A DNA stretch of 64,000 nucleotides from Sphaerulina vaccinii. Its lineage: Eukaryota > Ascomycota > Dothideomycetes > Mycosphaerellales > Mycosphaerellaceae. Location of the stretch: positions 1,612,001 to 1,676,000 of the forward strand of contig JAKUDP010000012.1 in the NCBI GenBank assembly GCA_022570795.1. Reading direction: 5' to 3'. The notes beneath the pieces were generated by a model. It saw only the letters and a program-made list of their open reading frames with translations, did not search any database and had not been told where the DNA came from. Positions 55,801 through 64,000 of this stretch are shown in pieces (positions within the stretch are counted from its first letter, which is position 1; each line of letters starts with the position of its first letter). The translations under genes were made by a program, and so were the position numbers.

Positions 55801-55882
55801 TAAGGCTTATAGACAGTGGTTGAGAGGCAAGAGTTTGTTCAAACAGAGTAAAGTGGATCCGGAGTTTCAGGCTGGAGTGTGA
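52826..55882 (+). CDS. fig4: FIG4-type SAC phosphatase, PtdIns(3,5)P2 5-phosphatase
   Basis: I start at ATG 52826 (MDQGPLDAGPNADSEY), the first in-frame ATG, giving 1018 residues in one exon. The frame is open upstream to a GTG at 52751. The SAC domain begins KFILYETNARYWITGAD..YFRLLRIDR, continues with GFIRFTEAYYMQIITKRKQVAMIGGHYVYQIE and RRSRFYAGARFLKRGVN, and holds the catalytic Cx5R(T/S) motif RTNCVDCLDRTN (about residue 560). The C terminus resembles Fig4 (TDYYLHH, FDDYWRECYRP). Fig4 works in the Fab1-Vac14 complex on vacuole and endosome membranes. The transposon's right end lies 220 bp before the ATG, so promoter sequence was probably displaced. Confidence 0.95.
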   Translation: MDQGPLDAGPNADSEYGDDSRRAYSPEHDRATSRARSGFRSTSTRRQAVQQTVTNGESRSRESNVRNHDNDSSNGSFESNGDPPLYVRVGATAEEIAAEAAGDDDQHMKDPSDTEQVKDDDARLHRMHKFILYETNARYWITGADITDKYFRLLRIDRTSPPGQLALFEDETVYDRRQMNDVLNAIDQGNAGGLKMKFSFWGMLGFIRFTEAYYMQIITKRKQVAMIGGHYVYQIEGTDLIPLTTGSSSNFLRDRNPEESRFLGILNNLDLTKSFYFSYSYDITHSLQRNIIRQRQAMNEGIAVAANEYNGMFVWNHHLLKPAVNALIHPYDWCLPIIHGFLTQAALDVYGRSVYITIIGRRSRFYAGARFLKRGVNDLGYVANDVETEQIVAEKLTTSFHAPGQRLFANPTYTSYVHHRGSVPLYWTQDSSGVTPKPSIEINLHDPFYQPAALHFDDLFGRYGSPIYCLNLVKAREKTPRESKLLDAYQDCISYLNTSLPDDKKILYKAYDMARASKGRNSDVIGGLETIAKEILDKTGFFHNGEADLWEPQAQNGVARTNCVDCLDRTNAAQFVIGKHAFAQQLKCLGVINTDDVAYDTDAVNLFTAMFHDHGDNIAMQYGGSHLVNTMSTYRKMGHWQSSSRDMVESFKRYYHNSFLDGQRQEAYNLFLGNYIWAQGQPMLWDLATDYYLHHSDPKAWLERERRDYIQWYTPEYLEPRVVPKKVPNARLTKELQKAGVEAFDDYWRECYRPSALSSLEKVYSYRITSTNKAFLPERAFGDNKYDFSPFVRRLDPHKHHNSESPEKQRPRKGVKIVDPHDTIQEEPDNVPRPMTAHSYDNDLPLGILREPTVYKLHENKVKPKTTTTGEKVFKPADKAQMHLWTLNQFHTQSLNPHVSDAEEKEYTRYISHPANIPLVVSTELPSDANIDYVEYVNKAGGGKGLLDDFDEDHETFGQGVNEEDLQSYWEYLEEKEDPLTVSEEDGTKKRYKAYRQWLRGKSLFKQSKVDPEFQAGV

Positions 55883-56282
55883 TGGAGAAGGGATAACTCG
55901 GACAGGAAGGACTTGCATTATGCCCATGTGATGATGATAAATATACTTCGTTCCGCTTTGCTACCTGCATGCTACTACTTCGTCCCAGAAGCGCTGTGTT
56001 CATACATGAGCGTCCTAGAATGGAAGCGTGGGTATCTATTCTCATCACTCCAAGGTATTTCCTTCTTTTCCTACGAAGTTCGCTCAGTGGTGTTTTCGAA
56101 CCAAATACCCATCGTATTCGTACATTCGCCAAATTCCAATTCAACCAATTTTACCTCCTCGTCTGCTTCATGTCATAATCGTGCTGTTGGTTCCGTGTGC
56201 TCATCTCTCGTATAATAACCAAGATGTTATTGTTGTTGATAAGTATGTTGAAATGAAGTGAATCGAAGCCAGTTCCAGTTCA
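55883..56282. other. Convergent 3' intergenic region
   Basis: 400 bp between the fig4 stop and the stop of the minus-strand regulator. No gene is supported. Overlapping short plus frames read as AT-rich 3' UTR. Confidence 0.45.
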
Positions 56283-58785
56283 TCATGAAGCATAGTACAG
56301 CGGTCCGCCATTAAGTCCACCATTCTGCTGGCCGTTTCCGAAGCCCATATTATGCGCTGTATTAGGCGCCACGTAGAAATTTTGGTAGGGATGTTGAGGT
56401 AGGTTGAAATCTGCTTTGGCATATAGTGGATTGGGTATGCCAGAAGGTATTCGAGGTTTGGCTTGCGGAGCTGACGTCCTTGGTCTTTGCTGCTGCTGTT
56501 GTTGTTGCTGCTGCGGAGTATGTTGCGGAGGCGACATTTGGGTCGAAAGCGTCGGCGTGACTTGTTGTGGTTGCATGGCAGTGAGCTGGCCAAAGCTGAA
56601 GCCTTGTTGCAATGAGAGGGATGCGCGCTGTGCCTGATCTTGCATTTGCCGTTGTTGCTCGTCCTGCACTTCTTGTGCTTCACGAGCAGCGGTGTGTGTT
56701 TGCGCGAACTGCTGAGGCGATGGGTCTTCGTTCCAGCCCCACTTTTCCTTCAGCTCCTTGTAGACAAACCCAATGCGCCATCCGGTTTCCTTGTTGATCT
56801 TGTCGAAGATCGTCAGTACTTCTTCTTGTTCTTTGCGATCAGTGAGGACTTCTGCTGCGTGGGCGAGAGAGCGAATTGCCACAGATGCGACGCCACTGCG
56901 AATGTGTTAGCATGAGAATAGAGTAGCCCACTCGAAAGACTTACCGATCCTTGACGTGCGCGACAATACCGCAGATCATCTGTGAATGTCGCGTTTGCAT
57001 CTCCAGCATCTCCGGGTTGTCAAGTCCATAGTAAGGATGAATCTGCGCCATCAACAACATTGCTGTATGGTAGAAGAGCCGTGCGACAATCGTGGTCCTC
57101 TTTACAAGCCACACTTCAGGAAAAACTGATTTGGAGCTCGTCTGGTACGCGTAGAGGTATGCCATGGGGTGCATCGTCCTGGGAATGCCGTCGTTCCATG
57201 CATCGCACATTTGCTTCAATTGTGACCATCGTTCGTGCCGTTGTTGCATACGGACTTGCTCATCACGCTGATTCGGTAGCTGTTCTCGAGGCATGGTGGC
57301 TCGGAAGTTGCAGATCTTTGCAATGATGAAGAGCATTCTGTGCGTCCAGACCTCTTCTCGGCCATTGGCAATCTCTCGGCTGAAATCCATGTCTACTCCC
57401 CAGTCTTCCGGATCCCAGGCGACTTGCCAGTTGAAATGTAAACATGATAGCACTTCCAGCCCAACGTTGAGCCAGAAACAAGCAGACCCAATGCCTTGTG
57501 CTCGCGCATTCCAACCACACTCTTTGATCAATGCTCGAGCTCCTGCGATATGGTTCATGCGCTGCAGTGCCTTTTCTGACATGATTTCGTACACGTTCAA
57601 GATCACAGCAGTTGTCGCACAAACAACGGTATCTCGATTCGGGTTCTGCAGATTCTTGAGCAGATATCGCGTCGCAGTGTCGTAATAGTGGAGAGCTTTC
57701 TCCTCGGTATACACTGGATTTACCAAAGTCAAATGCCGCGCGCCACAAGCCAAGAACGCGTTGAGCAGCATCGGCTCTGATAGCGAGTGGAATGGTAGCA
57801 ACCGTGAGAAGTGTTTCTGTGGATCCATGCTGTCCATCCACAAGCCAACCTCCTCAACGAAGACTTGCATGAATAGAGTTTCCTCTTGGTTGTCTAGGTA
57901 CTCCTTCTTATCCTTGTCAGGATCGACGAGGTCAGTGTCTAGACCATTGTAGCTAGCTACAGATCCGTGCATGTTGGGCATACCTACCACGGAATCGTTG
58001 GTATGTGAATGCTGAGTTGATCCCGAAGGTGGTGGCGGCCCATGTTGGGAATTGAGATGGCTTAGATCTAGCTTCGGTTGGTGATCGAACATGTTACCCA
58101 TATGCGGTTGCTGCATGGGGTCCGGATATGGTTCTGGGAGCATTCCTCCTATGGATGGTAGTGGCTGATGCATTGATGGCAGCGGCGCCGTAGTCGTAGG
58201 GAACTCGAACGCAACGGCGGAGTCTATCGGCTGCTGGGTCGTCTGGACACTCTGCATATCGTGATCCAGCTTGAGATGCTGATACCGCTCAGCACCACCT
58301 TGATACTCGCTCGCGATCTCACGCGACTCGTCCATGAATGTGACCTTCCAGTCCGCAGTACCCCAAGAGTTGAATAACACGGGCGGTCTCTGACACCACG
58401 TATCTATGAAGTTCAGTCGTACTCCTCGCTTGCACTGTCGGTTGCTCTTTTTGCAGTTGTTACAGTTCGGCAAGCCTTCATCACACTTCAAATGCCGCTC
58501 TCTGCATGTGAGACACCCTGTGCGCACACGCTTCGGCTTCGATGCCTCTCCATCCTTGTCACCATCGCCATTGGCATCTGTCTTGGGATTGTCCCGCGGT
58601 CCCACTCGCATAACCTTCTTGGCTGGTTTCGACCCCGACGAGTTAGGCGCGTTCTTGCGCTTCTTCGGCGGGGCTATGTTCTCCGGAGTCACGCTCATCG
58701 GAGGGTGACCGATGTTGGTGGGCGATATGTGCGCTGGGTCTAAGCCGCCATAGTTACCAGACTGCAGATATGCAGACTGGTTCAC
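56283..58785 (-). CDS. Zn2Cys6 fungal transcription factor, ~817 aa, polyQ C terminus
   Basis: Exons 58785-56945 and 56895-56283 are joined by a 49 bp intron (GTAAGT, GCTAACA branch point, CGCAG). The zinc cluster CLTCRERHLKCDEGLPNC then CNNCKKSNRQC fits C-x2-C-x6-C-x6-C-x2-C-x6-C (about residues 90-117), preceded by basic nuclear-import-like PKKRKN and KPKRVR. A middle homology region (LLPFHSLSEPMLLNAFLACGARHL...) and a Q-rich tail with nine Gln in a row follow. The architecture recalls the Aspergillus OefC-type regulators. The 5' end is unsure: the first codon of the open frame is GTG after a TATAG acceptor, so an upstream exon may supply ATG, or translation starts at the in-frame ATG at 58698. 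Confidence 0.87.
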
Positions 58786-60115
58786 TATACCGGCCAGTGT
58801 AACAAAGCCAAGGCCCGGAGGCCGAGCGCTGACCGTCGCGTGTCGTCGTCGTGGCGAGTGTCGTGCATGCGACGTGCATTAGACTCGAGGGCGAAGAGAA
58901 CGTCTTGAACGAGCGTTGACCAGGTAGTGATATCCTTCCGGTTGTCGAGGGTCGGCGATCTCGGTAGTTGATTTCGAGGACGAATTGATGGTGGAGCGGA
59001 AGGGCGTTGGTCGTCCAGGTGTGTGTAGTAGCTCAGAGTGTTGATGTCGCGCAGGATGTGGTGCACTCCCTGTGCCGGCGTCGAAGGTGCAGATGTCGTG
59101 TTTCTTGACGACGATCAAGGGTGGAGTGTCTGGAGTATCGATGTTGAGCGTAGAACGAACGGAGAAAGTCTAGACGAGTCTTTTGTCCAAGAGAATCCGG
59201 AAGGTGAAGAACAAAGCCCCAATACAGCTCCAACACCGAGGCCAGATCAGAATAGCCACGAGAACGATACTTGTACCGCAGCTTGACTTCAAAAGGATCA
59301 CAACGAAGTAACAGTGTTGTTTGTAGACGTGTTCTCCAAGACAGCAGTCGTGAAGATCGTTAGGGTCGTACAAGACGCGGAGTAGTTCTACATCAATCCT
59401 GGTCGATGGGATGCGTCGGATAAGTAAGATTTCGTCTGCATTGCCTATCTGTGTTGTAGGCGATTAGACGTGTTCGATGCGTTCACTGCAACGAACGGAC
59501 AATCAATGGTCGCACAAGAATGCCCGTTTTCTCGTTTCTCTTGTTCTCACGGTTGAGCACATGCAGGTCCATGACCATCGGCTCGACATCCTTGCTCGGT
59601 ATCTCCCCGAGACAGAGAAACGCCAATCGATACGGTGGACGCAGTGCATCAGCTGCGAACCTCAACATAGTGTGCTTGAAGCTGATAGACCAACTGGACA
59701 GAGATTTCACTGATGGCTGTCAGCAGTTTCGCAAGATGTAGGCCTCCAACCTCATCTTGAACTCCATTCTTGATAAGATTTGGGATAGATCGAGAAGCCG
59801 GATGAAAACATCCGAAAGGATCGCTGTGCTGCAGCAGCGTCCAGCCGTTCAGCCACACGCGTTCCTCGTTCTTGACTCCACCTCGTCCTTGATCGATATG
59901 ATGGAAAGAGCTTCTTGGACGAGTAGCTCACGAACCACGAACCATCGCCCCAAGCAGTAGTACCACATCAGGTGTGGTAAGTAGCACAGGACGAGCACAT
60001 TCTTGTGCGCTGGCTACCCTCCGTGACCGGCCTTGAAGAAGATGGTGTGAAGTCAAGGTCGCGTGCTGTTCTCAGATGTCCAAGGAATCTGGACAAGAAT
60101 CCAAGAAGGAACGCG
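58786..60115. other. 1.3-kb divergent intergenic region
   Basis: Between the regulator (minus) and the transporter (plus). It should hold both promoters and any 5' exon of the regulator. A minus frame at 59066-58785 ends at the TATAG acceptor and may be part of that leader. Frames at 59477-59960 on both strands overlap each other and lack motifs. Confidence 0.4.
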
Positions 60116-61749
60116 ATGGCTCGCTCGCCAGAAGATAAGGCTGCGGCCATCGCGAGACCTTTGTGGGATGCAGAAGATGACGGCTACGAGATGGCTGAAA
60201 TGCAGAAGGATGGGAGACGTCTGAGTGATGTTGAAGGAGAGCAGGTGAGGTTGGGCGCTGAAGAGGAGGAAGGAGACGTAGATGAGGGAAGAGCGCCCCT
60301 TGCACACCACAGGAGGAGAAGGAGCAGCAGTGTACAATCGTATAAATTGTATACACCAGACGAGGATGCACGAGTACGCAGAAAGCTGGACATAAGGCTC
60401 GTGCTCTTCGTAGCGTTGCTCTACATGATGGCCTTCTTAGACCGCAGCAACATAGGTGTGTCTATGATCCTTGGAATCTGCTCAGAAGCACGATCTGACG
60501 CGAGTGTACAGGTAATGCCAAAACAGCAGGTCTCAGTCGCGATCTTGACCTCTCGGACAGTCAATTCAAATGGCTCCTAACGGCCTTCTACATCACCTAT
60601 GTCCTGTTCGAATGGATGACCCTTTGCTACAAGATCTTCCCACCTCACATCTACATCAGCACTTGTGTATGCATCTGGGGGCTTCTAGCCTCCCTACAGT
60701 CTCTGGCAACCAGTTTCGGCTTCCTCCTGGCACTCCGAGCACTTCTGGGCATAGGCGAGGCAGCTTTCGTGGGTATGCCAATCTACCTCTCCTTCTTCTT
60801 TCGCCGCGAGGAGCTGGCCTTTCGAACCGGAATCTTCATCGCCGCTGCGCCTCTTGCGACGAGTTTCGCAAGCAGTCTGGCGTATCTCATCGTAAGATTT
60901 GGTACTTTTGTGCCTATCGCGAACTGGCGTTTACTCTTTCTGCTCGAAGGCTTCCCAGCTTGCGTCGTAGCTATCTGGACATTCTATTGGCTTCCGGACT
61001 CACCAGGTACGGCACGCTGGTTCACCTCGAGAGAACGCAAAGTCGCCACTTTGCGAATGCGGAACGAAACAGCACCGTCTTCGAAGAGTCAGCTTCCACG
61101 CCACCAGCAGAAGTTCTCCTGGTCCTCCGTTGTTCAGACTCTCTCCGATCCGATATCGTACCTCACAGCTGCCATGTTCTTCTGCTGTAATGTGGCTTTC
61201 TCCAGCATGCCAGTGTTCCTGCCCACCATCCTCAACGCGATGGGTTCCACTCCTTTGCGAAGTCAACTACTCTCTGCGCCACCTAACCTCTTTGCCTTCT
61301 TCGTCGTTCTGCTCACTGCACATCTCTCCGATCGCTGGAATACGCGAACCTGGCCTATGATCTTTCACGCCCTCCTAGCTTCCTCAGGATATCTACTGCT
61401 CACCCTGGCTGGACACTTTCAACTTGGACATGGAGTTCGGTACGCGGCGACTTTTCCAATCTGTGCTGGCTTCTTCAGCTGTGTGACTATCATCATTACT
61501 TGGACTGTGAACAATCAGCACAGTGATGAGGGTAAAGGTACAGGAATGGCTGTGTTGAATGTCATTGGCCAGATGGGGCCATTGGTAGGCACGAGATTGT
61601 ATCCTGATTCGGACGGACCTGACTATACGAGGGGTATGGGTGTTTGTGCGGCCAGTATGGGTTGTGTTGCTGTGTTGAGTCTGGTACTGGGATGGGTTCT
61701 TGCTAAGGAGAACAGGAAGAGAAGGGCAGGCTTTGTTTTGATGACTTAA
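60116..61749 (+). CDS. MFS transporter, allantoate permease (ACS) family-like
   Basis: Exons 60116-60455 and 60512-61749 encode 525 residues. The intron is 56 bp (GTGTGT, CTGAC branch point, TACAG). A ~95-residue charged cytoplasmic N terminus includes an Arg/Ser run (HHRRRRSSS). Then KLDIRLVLFVALLYMMAFLDRSNIG is the typical first membrane segment of anion:cation symporters, followed by LDLSDSQFKWLLTAFYITYVLFE, ALLGIGEAAFVGMPIYLSFFF, PVFLPTIL, LSDRWNTR and QMGPLVGTRLYP. About 12 membrane helices are visible. Relatives import allantoate, nicotinate or other small organic anions at the plasma membrane. The substrate here is not determined. Confidence 0.92.
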
Positions 61750-62223
61750 TGACTTGATGACAGACAATGTTCAGACACTGGCAACGAGTGGAATACAGTT
61801 GCACGAGAAGAGCACTTTGCTGTGCGTGGCTTCGACTTCACTAGGATCTTCGTTCAGTGCTAGACGATCTGGGAGCCGCCTTGACGAGACACACTGTGGG
61901 ACAAAACGCCATGCTCGCTCGATGCGCGAGGGAAGCTCGTGCTACTCATGGCGTTCATGCCGTCTTCATCAAATGTGTTGCCAAGACCACGAACTCTAGG
62001 GTAGTCAAGGTGGCTGCGCTGCAGTGTTCGAGTGGCTGCCTGTACCAGTAGAGCTGTGTCTCCCGAGCCTGCGAAGCCCTCGCTCTTGGACACCGGTCGT
62101 GCTACATGCGAGCCTTGCTGAGAGGTGCAACCACTCCTCAATACCGGTCAGCTTCGCAGGATTCTCGACTAAAGTCATCTCACTGTTCTGTCGACAGAAA
62201 TCTAACTCAAGATCGACAGCATC
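61750..62223. other. Intergenic
   Basis: No gene is seen. Short overlapping frames on both strands at 61754-62141 lack motifs. No signal-peptide exon for the following protease relic was found here. Confidence 0.4.
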
Positions 62224-63922
62224 ATGGCTTTGAGCATTCCAGCAGGCTTGGACTTCATTTGTAATGATGGAACCTGGTCGACATTCGCCATTCGAGTCGG
62301 CACTCCTCCACAGACTGTCAATGTACTTCCAGCTACCTCGAAAGCGGTGTCTGGACCGTCCAACAGGCGGGTTGCGGACTTCACCACAATGACTGTGAGA
62401 AACTCCGCGGAGGCCTCTTCAATACCTCGAAATCTAGCACGTACGGAAATCTCACATGCGGCGGTCATCCGGCGAGTGATACGGGCTCGTATTTTTGCCA
62501 ACTGCCGTTTCCGGTCTCGGAGAGTGCCATTGGATACAACACTTTGGCTATGGTAATGTTACTCTTGGGGGCCTAGGAAGTGGAGCGCCTACTGTGTCGG
62601 AGCAGGTCACTGCTGGCTACGCGGTTCGCAATCCATTTCTTGGGTTCCTAGGCTTGTCGAATTACTCTTCGCATGTCTAATCAAAAGATCTCGGTTTGAC
62701 TGTTCTTCAGTCACTTCGCGGGCAAGGCTCAATCCCGAGTAGTTACTGGGCCTACAACGCTGAGGCGTTATACAGGGAACTAGCCGGAAGCTTGACACTG
62801 GGAGGCTACGACGCGAGCCGTGGCAACGAAGGCAAAGTCCTTGCTATTCCACTAGGCGAAGACCAGACTCGAGACCTCGTTGTGACCATCCAACACATTC
62901 GACTGGGTCACAAGTCAGCTGATATACCCGATAGCTCCATATCAGTCTTCATCGACTCTGTGGTGCCAGAATTATGGCTTCCTAGACAGACCTGCGAATC
63001 CTTCGAGTCCGCCTTTGGTTTGCAATGGAATATCACGTCCGGGTATTATACGCTCAATGAGTCTCAGCACGCCACTCTGCTCGATGGGAACGCTAGTGTT
63101 GTGTTCACACTGGCTGCGATGGCGTCTAGTCCGGACTCCATTGATATTGAGCTGCCATATGCAGCTTTCGACATGCAGCTTTCTTGGCCACTTGCCAATA
63201 TAACGGACACCTCCAGCATTCGATATTTTCCGTTGAGACGGGCTCAACTGGCCCCAACGTATATACTGGGCCGCACATTCCTGCAAGAAGCGTAAGCACA
63301 CACGAATTGTACACATCCGTCGTAGGCTAATCGCTATAGTTATTTGGCTGTGGACTATGACCGAAGACAGATACGACTGTCGCCAGCTCTCTGGCCAGTA
63401 ATCAATAATCCTCAGCTTAGGACTATCAACAGTACCAGCGAATACCCAACAGAAGTGAAGACTTCGCGGAAGGCATCAATACCTGCAGCTGCAATTGCTG
63501 GCATTGTGGTGGCAGTAGCTGTCGCTCTTACCTCGATGGCTGTGGCATGGTTCTACCTCACCAAGAAGCGTCGCCGATGTAAGCACAAGGAGATTCAAGA
63601 CCGCATGAACACGGCAGATGCGGAGCTACGTCAAAGGCATGAGAAGGAACAACAGAAAGTGAAGGCAGAATTAGACGCCTCCGAAACTGCCCGAGGTATA
63701 CCCAAAGAGAGACTTGAGCTCGAAGCACATGTCCTAGCTGAACAGGATTTGCTCAAATCTGTGATACCATCTACTCCAGTGGAGTTGGACAACCAACAGG
63801 AAATTGTTGAGGCATCAGAGGTGCGGAGTCCACGAGAGATGGATGCTGATGCACAACCCATCGAGCTTCCGACCCATTCAGAACAGACATACTTCGAGAG
63901 AAATCGACAGAAACATGCTTAG
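62224..63922 (+). pseudogene. Membrane-anchored pepsin-like aspartic protease, multiply disrupted
   Basis: Homology-like text runs through three frames. 62224-62340 has SIPAGLDFICNDGTWSTFAIRVGTPPQ without a signal peptide. About 62340-62540 (other frame) reads SGVWTVQQAGC...LRGGLFNTSKSSTYGNL. From about 62545 a third frame has FGYGNVTLGGLGSGAP, a TAA at 62678-62680 inside the domain, then SLTLGGYDASRGNEG and YILGRTFLQEA. A 48 bp intron (63292-63339, GTAAGC...TATAG) leads to YLAVDYDRRQIRLS, a membrane span (AAIAGIVVAVAVALTSMAVAWFYL) and a cytoplasmic coiled tail. At least two frame changes, one nonsense codon and a lost leader indicate a pseudogene. The splice site and tail are intact, so decay is recent or assembly errors contribute. 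Confidence 0.75.
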
Positions 63923-64000
63923 GACGCCACGGAGAATCACGAGGGGATGGCACACAGTGGGAAGGATACAGCCTTCCGGACCCAGCATATCAGTCAGCCT

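Noticed and set aside
56283..58785. Translation start at 58785
   Set aside because: The codon there is GTG directly after an AG acceptor. I treat it as the exon boundary, not a start codon.

Overview
The window is nuclear DNA of a filamentous ascomycete, most likely a Dothideomycete of the Mycosphaerella type. The signs are short introns of about 45-90 bp with GT...AG ends and CTAAC/CTGAC-like branch points, pyrimidine-rich promoters, fungal-only families (2EXR, DUF3112, Zn2Cys6, an RTA-free membrane repertoire), and a block with strong repeat-induced point mutation (RIP). Species assignment is inference.

Layout. 1-9.6 kb is an accessory-looking stretch: the end of a short-chain dehydrogenase, an F-box-like gene with an in-frame stop, a small unknown gene, a decayed gene, two copies of a ~140 bp dispersed repeat, a secreted phospholipase A2, a 2EXR protein and a protein with a HEPN-like Rx4H motif. 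10-14.2 kb holds a zinc-free MDR reductase and a large AT-hook/UIM nuclear protein. 14.2-17.7 kb is gene-poor apart from a probable six-cysteine secreted peptide and a tRNA-like fragment. 17.8-22.4 kb holds a small unknown protein, an FMN-dependent hydroxy-acid dehydrogenase, a small secreted protein and another small unknown protein.

23-40.8 kb is mostly conserved housekeeping sequence: 26S proteasome subunit RPN1 divergent from the RIO2 ribosome-assembly kinase, a SET-domain protein, a pyridoxamine-phosphate-oxidase-like flavoprotein, a coiled-coil unknown, a C2H2 regulator and a DUF3112 membrane protein. A small secreted protein follows at 41.5-41.8 kb.

42.7-52.6 kb is a nested transposon. 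The outer unit (42716-52596) has ~140 bp terminal inverted repeats and an 8-9 bp target-site duplication. Inside it lies a Ty3/gypsy chromovirus (44243-50084) with 164 bp LTRs, a perfect 5 bp target-site duplication and a 10-copy 50-bp tandem array. All of the interior is RIP-mutated and dead. It ends about 220 bp before the start codon of the FIG4-type phosphoinositide phosphatase.

52.8-64 kb holds FIG4, a Zn2Cys6 regulator, an allantoate-permease-like MFS transporter and a membrane-anchored aspartic-protease pseudogene with several lesions. No operon-like or obvious biosynthetic cluster organisation is seen. The most notable feature is the contrast between intact housekeeping genes and damaged or atypical secreted and F-box-type genes near repeats.
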